A stretch of DNA of 64,000 nucleotides from Pseudomonas fluorescens (GTDB taxonomy: Bacteria > Pseudomonadota > Gammaproteobacteria > Pseudomonadales > Pseudomonadaceae): contig NZ_LACC01000025.1 in assembly GCF_000967965.1 (NCBI RefSeq), positions 39,755 through 103,754 of the forward strand. Reading direction: 5' to 3'. Each line of letters begins with the position of its first letter. The stretch's first letter is position 1. The position numbers and the translations under genes were made by a program. Under the pieces are notes generated by a model. It ran no database searches, was not told where the DNA came from, and worked only from the letters and a program-made list of their open reading frames with translations. Shown in pieces: positions 52,270-60,989 of this stretch.

Positions 52270-53567
52270 GAAACCTTCTTCGAGGAATGCTGGTCGTTAT
52301 CTGCTGCATGGCAGGGATGGCGATGGCAGATGAGAAAAACATTCTGGTTACCAGTGGCAGCGATCGGGCGACCCCGATCGCCGTAGTACCGTTCGGCTTC
52401 CAGGGCGGTAGCGTGCTGCCGGACGATATGGCGGAAATCATCGGTAACGACCTGCGCAACTCGGGTTACTACTCGCCGCTTCCAAAGCAGAACATGATCA
52501 GCCAGCCGAGCCAGGCCAGCGAAATCATCTTCCGTGACTTCAAGGCGCTGGGTGCCCAGTACGTCATGGTCGGCAGCATTGTGCCGGCGGGCGGTCGCCT
52601 GCAGGTGCAATACGCACTGTTCAACGTGGCCACCGAGCAGCAAGTGCTGACCGGCAGCGTGTCGGGCGGCGTTGATCAGTTGCGCGACATGGCGCACTAC
52701 ATCTCCGACCAGTCGTTCGAAAAACTCACGGGTATCAAGGGTGCCTTCTCGACTCGCCTGCTGTACGTAACGGCCGAGCGTTTCTCCGAGAACAATACTC
52801 GCTATACCCTGCAACGTTCGGACTACGACGGTGCTCGCGCCGTGACCCTGCTGCAGTCGCGCGAGCCGATCCTGTCGCCGCGTTTCGCACCGGATGGCAA
52901 GCGCATCGCTTATGTCTCCTTCGAGCAGAAGCGTCCACGCATCTTCATGCAGAACATCGACACCGGTCGCCGTGAGCAGATCACTAACTTCGAAGGCCTG
53001 AACGGCGCGCCAGCCTGGTCGCCGGATGGCAATCGCCTGGCGTTCGTCCTGTCGAAAGACGGCAACCCGGACATCTATGTGATGAACCTGGGCTCGCGTC
53101 AGATCAGCCGCGTTACCAACGGTCCCGGCATCAACACCGAACCGTTCTGGGGCAAGGATGGCTCGACCATCTACTTCACGTCCGACCGTGGCGGCAAGCC
53201 GCAGATCTACAAGACCAGTGCCGGTGGTGGCGGTGCCGAACGCGTGACTTTCGTCGGTAACTACAACGCCAACCCTAAATTGTCGGCTGATGAAAAGACG
53301 CTTGTCATGATTCACCGTCAGGATGGCTTCACCAATTTCAAGGTGGCGGCCCAGGATTTGCAGCGCGGTAGCGTAAAAATCCTCACTGATAGCACTCTGG
53401 ACGAGTCGCCTACTGTCGCGCCCAACGGCACCATGGTAATCTACGCCACCCGCCAGCAGGGCCGGGGAGTCTTGATGCTCGTGTCCATCAATGGACGCGT
53501 AAGGCTCCCGCTTCCTACCGCACAAGGCGAAGTCAGAGAACCTTCCTGGTCCCCTTACCTGAACTGA
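52266..53567 (+). CDS. tolB: TolB
   Basis: The protein has 433 residues from a GTG overlapping the tolA stop (GTGA). An N-terminal signal peptide (MRNLLRGMLVVICCMAGMAMA, cut before DEKN) exports it to the periplasm. An N-terminal alpha/beta domain is followed by a six-bladed beta propeller whose blades carry repeats such as SPRFAPDGKRIAYVSFEQ and APAWSPDGNRLAFVLSK. It binds Pal and TolA to let the Tol-Pal link reset. A 52-nt gap leads to pal. Confidence 0.96.
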   Translation: MRNLLRGMLVVICCMAGMAMADEKNILVTSGSDRATPIAVVPFGFQGGSVLPDDMAEIIGNDLRNSGYYSPLPKQNMISQPSQASEIIFRDFKALGAQYVMVGSIVPAGGRLQVQYALFNVATEQQVLTGSVSGGVDQLRDMAHYISDQSFEKLTGIKGAFSTRLLYVTAERFSENNTRYTLQRSDYDGARAVTLLQSREPILSPRFAPDGKRIAYVSFEQKRPRIFMQNIDTGRREQITNFEGLNGAPAWSPDGNRLAFVLSKDGNPDIYVMNLGSRQISRVTNGPGINTEPFWGKDGSTIYFTSDRGGKPQIYKTSAGGGGAERVTFVGNYNANPKLSADEKTLVMIHRQDGFTNFKVAAQDLQRGSVKILTDSTLDESPTVAPNGTMVIYATRQQGRGVLMLVSINGRVRLPLPTAQGEVREPSWSPYLN

Positions 53568-53619
53568 CGCGGCGCTATACGTTGTACTTAACACACTGGG
53601 GTTCATTAGGAGTTTCACG

Positions 53620-54117
53620 ATGGAAATGCTGAAGTTTGGTAAATTTGCTGCGCTGGCACTGGCCATGGCTGTAGCTGTAGGTTGCTCGTCCAAAGGCGGC
53701 GACAATGCCGGTGAAGGCGCGGTAGATCCAAACGCTGGTTACGGCGCAAACACTGGTGCAGTTGACGGCTCCCTGAGCGAAGAAGCTGCACTGCGCGCTA
53801 TCACCACTTTCTACTTCGAATACGACAGTTCGGACCTGAAGCCAGAAGCCATGCGCGCTCTGGACGTTCACGCCAAAGACCTGAAAGCAAACGGCGCTCG
53901 CGTTGTTCTGGAAGGCAACACCGACGAACGTGGTACTCGTGAGTACAACATGGCACTGGGCGAGCGTCGTGCGAAAGCCGTTCAGCGCTACCTGGTACTG
54001 CAAGGTGTTTCCCCAGCTCAGCTGGAACTGGTTTCCTACGGCGAAGAGCGTCCAGTTGCTACCGGCAACGACGAGCAGTCCTGGGCTCAAAACCGTCGCG
54101 TCGAACTGCGTAAGTAA
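53620..54117 (+). CDS. pal: Peptidoglycan-associated lipoprotein Pal (OprL)
   Basis: The protein has 165 residues. The lipoprotein signal MEMLKFGKFAALALAMAVAVGC ends at Cys22; next residue Ser favours the outer membrane. The C-terminal OmpA-like domain has VLEGNTDERGTREYNMALGE, with the Asp and Arg that bind diaminopimelate, and ENVELRK-like end (QNRRVELRK). It anchors the outer membrane to peptidoglycan and moves with Tol at division. Strong ribosome site (TTAGGAG) 7 nt upstream. Confidence 0.97.
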   Translation: MEMLKFGKFAALALAMAVAVGCSSKGGDNAGEGAVDPNAGYGANTGAVDGSLSEEAALRAITTFYFEYDSSDLKPEAMRALDVHAKDLKANGARVVLEGNTDERGTREYNMALGERRAKAVQRYLVLQGVSPAQLELVSYGEERPVATGNDEQSWAQNRRVELRK

Positions 54118-54123
54118 TTCGTC

Positions 54124-54963
54124 ATGCGAACGTGCCGTCGTGCTGTAACTGTCTTGGCTCTCAGCCTCGCGCCGCTTGCGGTGTGGGCTGCGGTTCCTGT
54201 GGTCGATAATGACTCCGGCTATAACAATAGCGGGAGTAGTTATCCGCCTGCAGGTTACGGTACGAACGGCGCCTATGCCGGGGGAGGGGTTTCGGCCCCT
54301 GTCTCGGCACAGGGCGAGCTGTTCAACCAACTGCAATCAATGCAGCAACAGATCGAGCGCCAGCAAGGTGCGATCGAAGTTCTGCAAAATGATGTAGCGC
54401 GCATGAAGCAGGAAAACCTGGAGCGATACCAGGATCTTGATCGGCGCATAGGAACCGGCGTTGCACCAGCCGCGACTCCTGAAAATTCTTCCACCGGTGG
54501 TGATATGAATGCCGCTGGTGCCGCAGCAGGTGCGGCAGCTGGCGCAGCCGCTGCTCAAGCACCTGCCGCGGGTAGCGAACCGGCGGATCCGGCGAAGGAA
54601 AAGCTCTATTACGATGCTGCCTTCGACCTGATCAAGGCCAAGGACTTCGACAAGGCCAGTCAGGCTTTTTCCGCTTTCCTGCGCAAGTACCCGAACAGCC
54701 AGTATGCGGGCAACGCCCAGTACTGGTTGGGCGAAGTGAACCTGGCCAAAGGCGATCTGCAAGGCGCAGGTCAGGCATTTGCCAAGGTTTCGCAGCTGTA
54801 TCCCAAGCACGCGAAAGTGCCGGACTCGCTGTACAAGCTCGCTGACGTAGAGCGTCGCCTGGGTCATACCGACCGGGTCAAAGGCATTCTGCAGCAGGTG
54901 GTGTCCCAATATCCGGGCACTTCCGCCGCTCAGCTGGCCCAGCGCGATCTGCAAAAAATGTAA
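54124..54963 (+). CDS. cpoB: CpoB (YbgF), coordinator of cell-wall and outer-membrane constriction
   Basis: The protein has 279 residues. A signal peptide (MRTCRRAVTVLALSLAPLAVWA) precedes a trimerizing coiled coil (about 60-95, FNQLQSMQQQIERQQGAIEV) that binds TolA. An Ala/Gly linker (AAGAAAGAAAAQAPAAG) follows. The C-terminal TPR domain has YYDAAFDLIKAKDFDKASQAFSAFLRKYPNSQYAGNAQYWLGEV, cited as YYDAAFDLIKAKDFDKASQA. Last gene of the tol-pal cluster, ended by a terminator at 54986-55012. Confidence 0.95.
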   Translation: MRTCRRAVTVLALSLAPLAVWAAVPVVDNDSGYNNSGSSYPPAGYGTNGAYAGGGVSAPVSAQGELFNQLQSMQQQIERQQGAIEVLQNDVARMKQENLERYQDLDRRIGTGVAPAATPENSSTGGDMNAAGAAAGAAAGAAAAQAPAAGSEPADPAKEKLYYDAAFDLIKAKDFDKASQAFSAFLRKYPNSQYAGNAQYWLGEVNLAKGDLQGAGQAFAKVSQLYPKHAKVPDSLYKLADVERRLGHTDRVKGILQQVVSQYPGTSAAQLAQRDLQKM

Positions 54964-54985
54964 GCCTGCTTGATCCGTTTCAAAG

Positions 54986-55012
54986 AAACCCGCGCTTGTC
55001 GCGGGTTTTTTC
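54986..55012 (+). terminator. Intrinsic terminator after cpoB
   Basis: AAACCCGCG-CTTGT-CGCGGGTTTTTTC: an 8-bp stem and T-tract. Confidence 0.9.
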
Positions 55013-55129
55013 GTTAGAATTCACGCCCTTTTTATGAAACACGCTTTTAGGGGCCTGCGCTTTGCCGGGGTTCCTTCAAGTGCCTGACGGAGGCGGACAG
55101 CCTGTTTAGCTGTTACGCCCGTGGCGACT

Positions 55130-55777
55130 ATGCAAGACACATTGAGAATCACCGAAGTTTTCTACTCGTTGCAGGGAGAAACGCGGACTGCTGGCCTGCC
55201 CACTGTTTTTGTGCGCCTGACCGGTTGCCCTCTGCGTTGCCAATACTGCGACAGCGCCTATGCGTTCACAGGCGGAACCATCCGCACGCTCGATGACATC
55301 CTCGAGCAAGTTGCCGGTTTTCGCCCGCGATACGTCTGCGTCACGGGCGGCGAGCCCCTGGCTCAGCCCAACGCCATTCCCTTGCTCAAGCGCTTGTGTG
55401 ACGCCGGTTACGAAGTGTCACTGGAAACCAGTGGCTCCATCGATATTTCGGCAGTAGATTCCCGGGTCAGCCGCGTTGTCGACCTGAAAACCCCGGGTTC
55501 GAAGGAAGCGCACCGCAATCGCTACGAAAACATCGAGCTGCTCACGCCTAATGATCAGGTGAAGTTTGTCATCTGTTCGCGAGAGGACTATGACTGGTCC
55601 GTTTCCAAGCTGATCCAGTACGGTCTGGATCAGCGTGCCGGTGAAGTCCTGTTTTCACCAAGTCACCATGATCTCAATGCTCGGGATCTGGCGGACTGGG
55701 TGGTGGCGGACAACCTGCCAGTGCGTTTGCAATTGCAGCTGCATAAATATCTATGGAATGACGAGCCGGGGCGCTGA
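55130..55777 (+). CDS. queE: 7-carboxy-7-deazaguanine synthase QueE
   Basis: The protein has 215 residues from the ATG at 55130 (MQDTLRITEVFYSLQGE); a GTG three codons upstream is less likely. It is a radical-SAM enzyme with the cluster motif C-x3-C-x2-C in GCPLRCQYCDSAY. It converts carboxy-tetrahydropterin to CDG in queuosine biosynthesis. VTGGEPLAQ and ETSGSIDI line the substrate site. It is followed by queC with a one-base gap. No preQ1 riboswitch consensus was found upstream. Confidence 0.95.
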   Translation: MQDTLRITEVFYSLQGETRTAGLPTVFVRLTGCPLRCQYCDSAYAFTGGTIRTLDDILEQVAGFRPRYVCVTGGEPLAQPNAIPLLKRLCDAGYEVSLETSGSIDISAVDSRVSRVVDLKTPGSKEAHRNRYENIELLTPNDQVKFVICSREDYDWSVSKLIQYGLDQRAGEVLFSPSHHDLNARDLADWVVADNLPVRLQLQLHKYLWNDEPGR

Positions 55778-55778
55778 A

Positions 55779-56471
55779 ATGACTGAACAACTCAATACTG
55801 CTGAAAAACGTGCGGTCATCCTGCTGTCCGGTGGCCTGGACTCGGCGACTGTCGTGGCCATGGCCCGTGCCGAAGGCTACAGCTGCTACACCATGAGCTT
55901 CGACTACGGTCAGCGCTCTCACGCCGAACTGTACGCCGCCGAGCGTGTGGCGCGGGATCTGGGTGTGGTCGAGCACAAGGTAATCGGTCTGAACCTGAAC
56001 GGCATGGGCGGCTCGGCCCTGACCGACACCAGCATCGATATTCCGGAAGAGTTGGGTGAAGGCATTCCCGTGACGTACGTGCCTGCGCGTAACACGGTGT
56101 TCCTGTCCCTGGCCCTGGGCTGGGCAGAGGTACTCGGCGCACGGGACATCTTCATCGGCGTCAACGCGGTGGATTACTCCGGTTACCCGGACTGCCGTCC
56201 TGAGTTCATCGAGTCGTTCGAGCGCATGGCCAACCTGGCAACCAAGGCCGGTGTCGAAGGCAATGGCTTCCGCATTCAGGCGCCTCTGCAGAACCTGAGC
56301 AAGGCGCAGATCGTTGAGGCTGGCGTGAAGCTGGGCGTCAATTACGGGATGACCGTTTCCTGCTATCAAGCTGACGATAACGGCCGTGCGTGTGGCAAAT
56401 GCGACAGCTGCCGACTGCGTGCGGAAGGCTTTGCGGCGGCCGGAATCAGTGATCCAACCCCTTATTTTTGA
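55779..56471 (+). CDS. queC: 7-cyano-7-deazaguanine synthase QueC
   Basis: The protein has 230 residues from the ATG at 55779. The ATP-pyrophosphatase P-loop is VILLSGGLDSATVVAMA, and the C-terminal zinc site is C-x8-C-x2-C-x2-C in CYQADDNGRACGKCDSC. It uses ATP and ammonia to convert CDG to preQ0. It completes the queE-queC pair found at this place in PAO1 (PA0975-PA0976) and ends 64 nt before tRNA-Lys. Confidence 0.97.
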   Translation: MTEQLNTAEKRAVILLSGGLDSATVVAMARAEGYSCYTMSFDYGQRSHAELYAAERVARDLGVVEHKVIGLNLNGMGGSALTDTSIDIPEELGEGIPVTYVPARNTVFLSLALGWAEVLGARDIFIGVNAVDYSGYPDCRPEFIESFERMANLATKAGVEGNGFRIQAPLQNLSKAQIVEAGVKLGVNYGMTVSCYQADDNGRACGKCDSCRLRAEGFAAAGISDPTPYF

Positions 56472-56489
56472 TTTATTTCAAAATAGGTG

Positions 56490-56517
56490 TTGAATAGTCC
56501 TTAAAAATCAGTATTAT
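56490..56517 (+). promoter_or_regulatory. Sigma-70 promoter of tRNA-Lys
   Basis: TTGAAT (56490-56495), 16-bp spacer, TATTAT (56512-56517), followed by a GC-rich discriminator CGCGCC. This discriminator is typical of stringently controlled tRNA promoters. Start near 56525. Confidence 0.7.
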
Positions 56518-56534
56518 ACGCGCCACCACACAGC

Positions 56535-56610
56535 GGGTCGTTAGCTCAGTTGGTAGAGCAGTTGGCTTTTAACCAATTGGTCGTAGGTTCGAATCCCACA
56601 CGACCCACCA
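56535..56610 (+). tRNA. tRNA-Lys, anticodon TTT
   Basis: A 76-nt gene that folds into a full cloverleaf: acceptor GGGTCGT/ACGACCC with encoded CCA, D-arm with GTTGGTAGAG, anticodon loop CTTTTAA (anticodon TTT at 56568-56570), T-arm AGGTTCGAATCC. It is the known integration hot spot next to queC in P. aeruginosa. Confidence 0.98.
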
Positions 56611-56852
56611 TTTTTGTAGCAGTTTTAAAAGTCTGGAAGGCCCACGCAAGTGAGGATTTCCGGATTTTTTTTTGCCTGCAATAAAGCAGAGCGACCGAAG
56701 CTGCGCCCACTGCGCGGTGGCGATGGATGAGTCGTTCAGCAGGCGCTTGGTTAGGTAAGTGTTTCGTCTGGCGGTGACCTGGCTGCGTTGATGCTCGATT
56801 TGCGGGCCACATGAGTCATTGACGAGGGCATCCTCAAAGACACCCTGTCTGA

Positions 56853-56884
56853 CCCTGGCGGAGGCGTTGGAGCGCCTCCCAGGG
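56853..56884 (-). terminator. Hairpin just downstream of the acyltransferase gene
   Basis: CCCTGG-C-GGAGGCG and its complement CGCCTCC-CAGGG around a short loop begin at the acyltransferase stop. There is no T-tract, so transcription may end by another route. Confidence 0.5.
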
Positions 56885-56885
56885 C

Positions 56886-58787
56886 CTATATGCCTTTCGC
56901 CACTCCTTTGAACAACCCCTTCAGCTGTTGATTGCCGGCATCCACGAGATGGTTGTCATCGAAGTACAGTGGAACGCCGTCCTTGGACCCCATGCAGTGT
57001 CCGTCAGGACAAAGGTATGGAGTTGGGTCTACCACCGTTACGTTGCAACGCTTTGCAACTGCTTCAATTACGGCGATAGCGTTCCTGTTGCGCTGCTCAT
57101 ACTCATACAGCGGGATCGAAATGTCTGATGCCTGCTGGAATATCCGCCGATGCAGATTCAAGCCTTTGTAGACGCTGAAGGGCATTTCCGGAATCGGCTT
57201 CACCATATAAACCGGATGATTTTTCGCGATCGAGCAGACGACGTCGGAGTATTGCGCCGTGTAGGTCTCGACAAATGATGAATCATCCAGGTTCTTCTGT
57301 TCAGGGAAGGAAATACGGTAGCTGTTGTTTCTGCTTGGGTCTGAGTACAGCGCCGCCCTGCTGAACAGCACTACAGGGATGCCCTGGTACGACCTTTTCA
57401 ATACTTCCAGTTTTTCATGGTTGAACGCTTGGCATTGGCTTTCCAGCTCTTTGTCTCGCATTGCGAAGTTTTGCAGTGGGGGGCAGCCGCCGCGAGCCCA
57501 AGACAATGCGGCCTGCTGGTTCTCCATCTGGACAGCCGCAGCCGTAGATTGTGCATGACTGTCGCCAAACAGGATGACCGACACTTCACCCGTCCCGAGT
57601 TTGCAATCGGAGGCGGCATAGTTGTTGGGGTAGCACTCCTGCGGGTACAGCTTGCTGGTGTATTCGGGCTGCCCCAAGTCGACAAATGCAAACCGCACGG
57701 CCGGGTGGTTCTTCACTACCGAGGATGTTATGGCTGACAAGGCAACAACCCCTACTGCGTATGACGCGAATTTGAGGATCGTTCCTGGCGCAGACGTAAT
57801 CTTCTTCACCTTCGACTCAATCAGGTAGAACGAAAGTGCACCCAACACGAACGAAAGAGCGATTGCTCCCACAATGTGCGGCACGCTCGTAAGCAAGCCG
57901 CAGCTATAGAGAAACACCACCAGCGGCCAATGCCACAGGTAAACGGAGTAAGAGATTTTTCCGGTGAATTGCAGAGCCTTGTGGTTGCTGAAAACTGACT
58001 GAGTATTCCCGTAGATCACTAGCGCTGTGCCCAAGACCGGTAGCGCCGCAAGATACCCCGGCCAGAGATCCTGCTCAGAAAAGCAGAACACACTGGTCAG
58101 AATTGCCAGCAGCCCGAGTCCCTCGCAAACCGTGCTGTTGCGCTTGCCGAGTTGAAGGGGAAACAGAAATACCAGTCCCCCCGCGATCAGCTCCCAGGCA
58201 CGGGTTGGCAGCATGTAGAACGCAAATACGGGATTGGCCTTCGTCACAAGGATGGACGCGCCGAAGGACATCAAGGCCAACACCATCAGTGCATGGGTGG
58301 TCTTGCGGGCACCAAAACATTTGTATAGCGCCATGAGCAGCACGGGATAGAGCATGTAAAACTGCCACTCAACTGACAGCGACCAGGTATGCAGCAACCA
58401 GTTCTCGTGCAGCGGAGCATCGAAATAGCTCCCGCCTTTGGCAAACATGAAATTTGAGCTGAAGAGCAAGCTGCTTTTGATCGTTCTGATGGTGTCCCGG
58501 TAGTCGTCCAAGGGTAGAAACACGAAGCCGAACACCAATAGCGCAACGCACAGAGCCAATAGCGCCGGAACAATTCGGCGTGCTCTTGATGCGTAGAACC
58601 CAAGGAGGGAGAAATTTTGTTTTTGGAGGCCGGTAAAGATGATTCCGGTCATCAGGAAGCCGGATATGACGAAAAAGACGTCAACCCCCGCAAACCCCCC
58701 ACCGAACCCTTCGATCTTGAAGTGGAAAAGCACTACGGATATGACGGCGAGTGCTCGTAATGCGTTGATATTTTTATGAAATTGCAT
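56886..58787 (-). CDS. OafA-like acyltransferase with C-terminal SGNH domain
   Basis: The protein has 633 residues. The N-terminal Acyltransferase_3 domain has about ten membrane helices, starting NINALRALAVISVVLFHF, with the conserved Arg and His, then FFVISGFLMTG and HTWSLSVEWQFYMLYPVL. The extracytoplasmic SGNH part (about 390-633) has GDSHAQST and the C-terminal DDNHLVDAG (catalytic Asp-x-x-His). Such proteins O-acetylate lipopolysaccharide O-antigen or exopolysaccharide. The region is visibly AT-richer than its neighbours, lies next to tRNA-Lys with no gene on the tRNA side and has no counterpart I know of at this site in PAO1, so horizontal acquisition is likely. The sugar substrate is unknown. 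Confidence 0.88.
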   Translation of the reverse strand: MQFHKNINALRALAVISVVLFHFKIEGFGGGFAGVDVFFVISGFLMTGIIFTGLQKQNFSLLGFYASRARRIVPALLALCVALLVFGFVFLPLDDYRDTIRTIKSSLLFSSNFMFAKGGSYFDAPLHENWLLHTWSLSVEWQFYMLYPVLLMALYKCFGARKTTHALMVLALMSFGASILVTKANPVFAFYMLPTRAWELIAGGLVFLFPLQLGKRNSTVCEGLGLLAILTSVFCFSEQDLWPGYLAALPVLGTALVIYGNTQSVFSNHKALQFTGKISYSVYLWHWPLVVFLYSCGLLTSVPHIVGAIALSFVLGALSFYLIESKVKKITSAPGTILKFASYAVGVVALSAITSSVVKNHPAVRFAFVDLGQPEYTSKLYPQECYPNNYAASDCKLGTGEVSVILFGDSHAQSTAAAVQMENQQAALSWARGGCPPLQNFAMRDKELESQCQAFNHEKLEVLKRSYQGIPVVLFSRAALYSDPSRNNSYRISFPEQKNLDDSSFVETYTAQYSDVVCSIAKNHPVYMVKPIPEMPFSVYKGLNLHRRIFQQASDISIPLYEYEQRNRNAIAVIEAVAKRCNVTVVDPTPYLCPDGHCMGSKDGVPLYFDDNHLVDAGNQQLKGLFKGVAKGI

Positions 58788-59074
58788 TTTCTACCTGCTA
58801 TCGCGTCCCTGTTGGCAGCTGGCATTGTAGTGGCCGTGTTTACTGATTCATACATTCTCACTACAAATCTATTTGCCTATGAGCATTGCTGTAGAGCACG
58901 CGGGGCAGTGCAGGTCAGAATCATCTTTTGCATCTGCGGGATATTCTGTAGCCTTGCGCATCTTCAACGCTGTCCGTGCCTGATGAATACTCACTTTCCC
59001 GGCGGTACCCAGAAGGGTCCGGAGCCGGGTGTATACTCGACTTTCGCGCAAACGCGCCTGCAGGTCTTGCGAAC

Positions 59075-60133
59075 ATGACGCAGATTTCCGAACGCCTTTT
59101 GGTTCAGGCTCACCTCGACGCCAAGCAGCCCAAGCCGCTGACTGCCGAGGAAGAAGCTTATTACCGTGCCGCCATTGCCGCCGAGCTCAAGGCTCAGGAC
59201 GCGGTGATGGTTGCCCACTTCTATTGCGATCCGGTGATTCAGGCCCTGGCCGAAGAAACCGGTGGTTGCGTTTCCGATTCGCTGGAGATGGCCCGCTTCG
59301 GCAACGCACATCCGGCCAAGACCGTGTTGGTCGCCGGTGTGAAGTTCATGGGTGAAACCGCGAAAATCCTCAACCCTGAAAAACGTGTGCTGATGCCCAC
59401 CCTCGAAGCGACGTGTTCGCTGGACCTGGGTTGCCCGGTGGACGAGTTTTCGGCGTTCTGTGATCAGCACCCGGAACGCACCGTCGTGGTGTATGCCAAT
59501 ACCTCGGCGGCGGTCAAAGCCCGGGCGGACTGGGTGGTGACGTCCAGCTGCGCACTGGAGATCGTCGAAAGCCTGATGGATAACGGCGAGACCATCATCT
59601 GGGGGCCGGACAAACACCTGGGCACTTACATTCAGCGCCAGACCGGTGCTGACATGCTGCTGTGGGACGGTGCCTGCATCGTTCACGAAGAGTTCAAGTC
59701 CAAACAGCTTGAAGACATGAAGGCGCTGTACCCTGATGCGGCGATTCTGGTGCACCCGGAGTCGCCGACATCGGTGATTGAATTGGCCGATGCCGTGGGT
59801 TCCACCAGTCAGTTGATCGCGGCGGCACAGAGCCTGCCGAACAAGACGTTGATCGTTGCGACCGACCGCGGCATTTTCTACAAGATGCAGCAGCTGTGCC
59901 CGGACAAGGTCTTCATCGAAGCGCCAACGGCCGGTAACGGCGCAGCCTGCCGTAGTTGCGCACATTGCCCGTGGATGGCCATGAACACGCTTGAGCGCAC
60001 GCTAAAGTGCTTGAAAGAAGGGGCGAACGAGATCTTTGTCGATCCTGCGCTGATTCCGCAGGCGATTCGCCCATTGAAGCGCATGCTCGACTTCACTCAG
60101 GCTGCGCGGATGAAGCTGGCGGGTAACGCCTGA
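59075..60133 (+). CDS. nadA: Quinolinate synthase NadA
   Basis: The protein has 352 residues from the ATG at 59075 (MTQISERLLVQAHL). It condenses iminoaspartate with dihydroxyacetone phosphate to quinolinate in NAD synthesis. Its single 4Fe-4S cluster is held by three Cys: LEATCSLDLGC region, VTSSCALEIV and CRSCAHCPWMAMNTLE. A TATACT box at 59032-59037 is a likely -10. Followed by a terminator (60147-60179). The 287-bp gap upstream contains only the start of the acyltransferase transcript and this promoter. Confidence 0.96.
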   Translation: MTQISERLLVQAHLDAKQPKPLTAEEEAYYRAAIAAELKAQDAVMVAHFYCDPVIQALAEETGGCVSDSLEMARFGNAHPAKTVLVAGVKFMGETAKILNPEKRVLMPTLEATCSLDLGCPVDEFSAFCDQHPERTVVVYANTSAAVKARADWVVTSSCALEIVESLMDNGETIIWGPDKHLGTYIQRQTGADMLLWDGACIVHEEFKSKQLEDMKALYPDAAILVHPESPTSVIELADAVGSTSQLIAAAQSLPNKTLIVATDRGIFYKMQQLCPDKVFIEAPTAGNGAACRSCAHCPWMAMNTLERTLKCLKEGANEIFVDPALIPQAIRPLKRMLDFTQAARMKLAGNA

Positions 60134-60146
60134 TTCGCCGGCCGCC

Positions 60147-60179
60147 AAAAAAACGCCCCGATAGGATCGGGGCGTTTTT
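60147..60179. terminator. Bidirectional terminator between nadA and the RDD gene
   Basis: AAAAACGCCCCGAT-AGG-ATCGGGGCGTTTTT: a 9-bp GC-rich stem with A/T tracts on both sides. Confidence 0.93.
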
Positions 60180-60191
60180 GCATCTGGCGGT

Positions 60192-60680
60192 TTACCTGGT
60201 TTTCTTCGGAATTTGTACGAGCTGAGTGTTGGAGTACATGTCATGCCAGCTGCGCTTCTGTTTATCGAACAGTGGCCAGATAAAACCCAGCCCTGCGCAC
60301 AGCCATGAAGCAATCGACACCACAAACCGCAACAGCGCCTGCCACAGGCTGATGGGTGAACCATCGGCGTTCTGCACGCGAATGCACCACACCTGCATGC
60401 CCAGGGTCTGGCCAGACCAGGTCCAGAACTTGGCGAAAAAGCCGAACAGCACAAACAGCAGCACCGTCGAGAGCAATGGGTCGCCGTCCAGCGCGCCGGC
60501 CTCGGTCAGTGTGCGCATTTTTTCTTCGCCGAGGATGGCCATCTGGATCATCTTGTAAATGCCGCTGGTGACGATCAGCAGGGCGGTACACAACAGGAAG
60601 TCATAGAACATCGCTGCCAGGCGACGACCCAGGGGAGCGGCGGGGAAGTCGCCCTGGGGGTTGAGAAGGTGTTTCGACAT
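60192..60680 (-). CDS. Small RDD-family membrane protein
   Basis: The protein has 162 residues from the ATG at 60680 (MSKHLLNPQGDFPAAPLGRR). RDD signature residues are in LGRRLAAMFYDFLLCTALL (Arg, Asp), GQTLGMQVWCIRV and RSWHDMYSNTQLV. Three hydrophobic helices (about 22-45, 62-88, 108-135). The function is unclear; related members behave as ion-exchange proteins. It is monocistronic between two terminators. Confidence 0.85.
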   Translation of the reverse strand: MSKHLLNPQGDFPAAPLGRRLAAMFYDFLLCTALLIVTSGIYKMIQMAILGEEKMRTLTEAGALDGDPLLSTVLLFVLFGFFAKFWTWSGQTLGMQVWCIRVQNADGSPISLWQALLRFVVSIASWLCAGLGFIWPLFDKQKRSWHDMYSNTQLVQIPKKTR

Positions 60681-60729
60681 GGCAGCCTCGGGGCAGAAAA
60701 AAGAAGCCATTTTACGGATTTACGCGCAC

Positions 60730-60765
60730 AAAAAAGCCCCTGATGTCAGCATCAGGGGCTTTTTC
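60730..60765. terminator. Terminator after the csp gene and upstream of the RDD gene
   Basis: AAAAAAGCCCCTGATG-TCAG-CATCAGGGGCTTTTTC: a long GC stem with tetraloop, ending the csp transcript on the minus strand. Confidence 0.93.
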
Positions 60766-60776
60766 GTTACAGAAGA

Positions 60777-60989
60777 TCAGGCTTCTGCTTGTACTTCGTC
60801 AGCCTGCATGCCTTTCTGGCCCTGCACGGCGATGAAAGTCACTTTCTGGCCTTCTTTCAGGCTTTTGAAGCCGTTGCCCTGGATAGCGCGGAAATGCACG
60901 AACAGATCCGGACCGCTTTCAGGAGTGATAAAACCAAAACCTTTCTCGTCGTTAAACCACTTGACGGTACCGCTCTGACGTTGGGACAT
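60777..60989 (-). CDS. Cold-shock protein, CspA family
   Basis: The protein has 70 residues, a standard single cold-shock domain: [20 protein letters not shown] with RNP1 KGFGFI and RNP2 DLFVHF. It binds RNA and single-stranded DNA and melts RNA structure. AAAGGAAAT precedes the ATG by about 6 nt. The leader runs back toward gcvT over about 400 nt without another gene; such long leaders are usual for cold-shock genes and often carry thermosensing structure. Whether this one is cold-induced is unknown. Confidence 0.93.

Noticed and set aside
55015..55129. preQ1 riboswitch upstream of queE
   Set aside because: No match to the preQ1-I or preQ1-II consensus; only a GC-rich leader is seen.
56546..56812. 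Minus-strand frame of 88 codons whose end reads VGRVGFEPTTNWLKANC
   Set aside because: This peptide is the well-known artefact of reading the complement of tRNA-Lys; the frame has no ribosome site.
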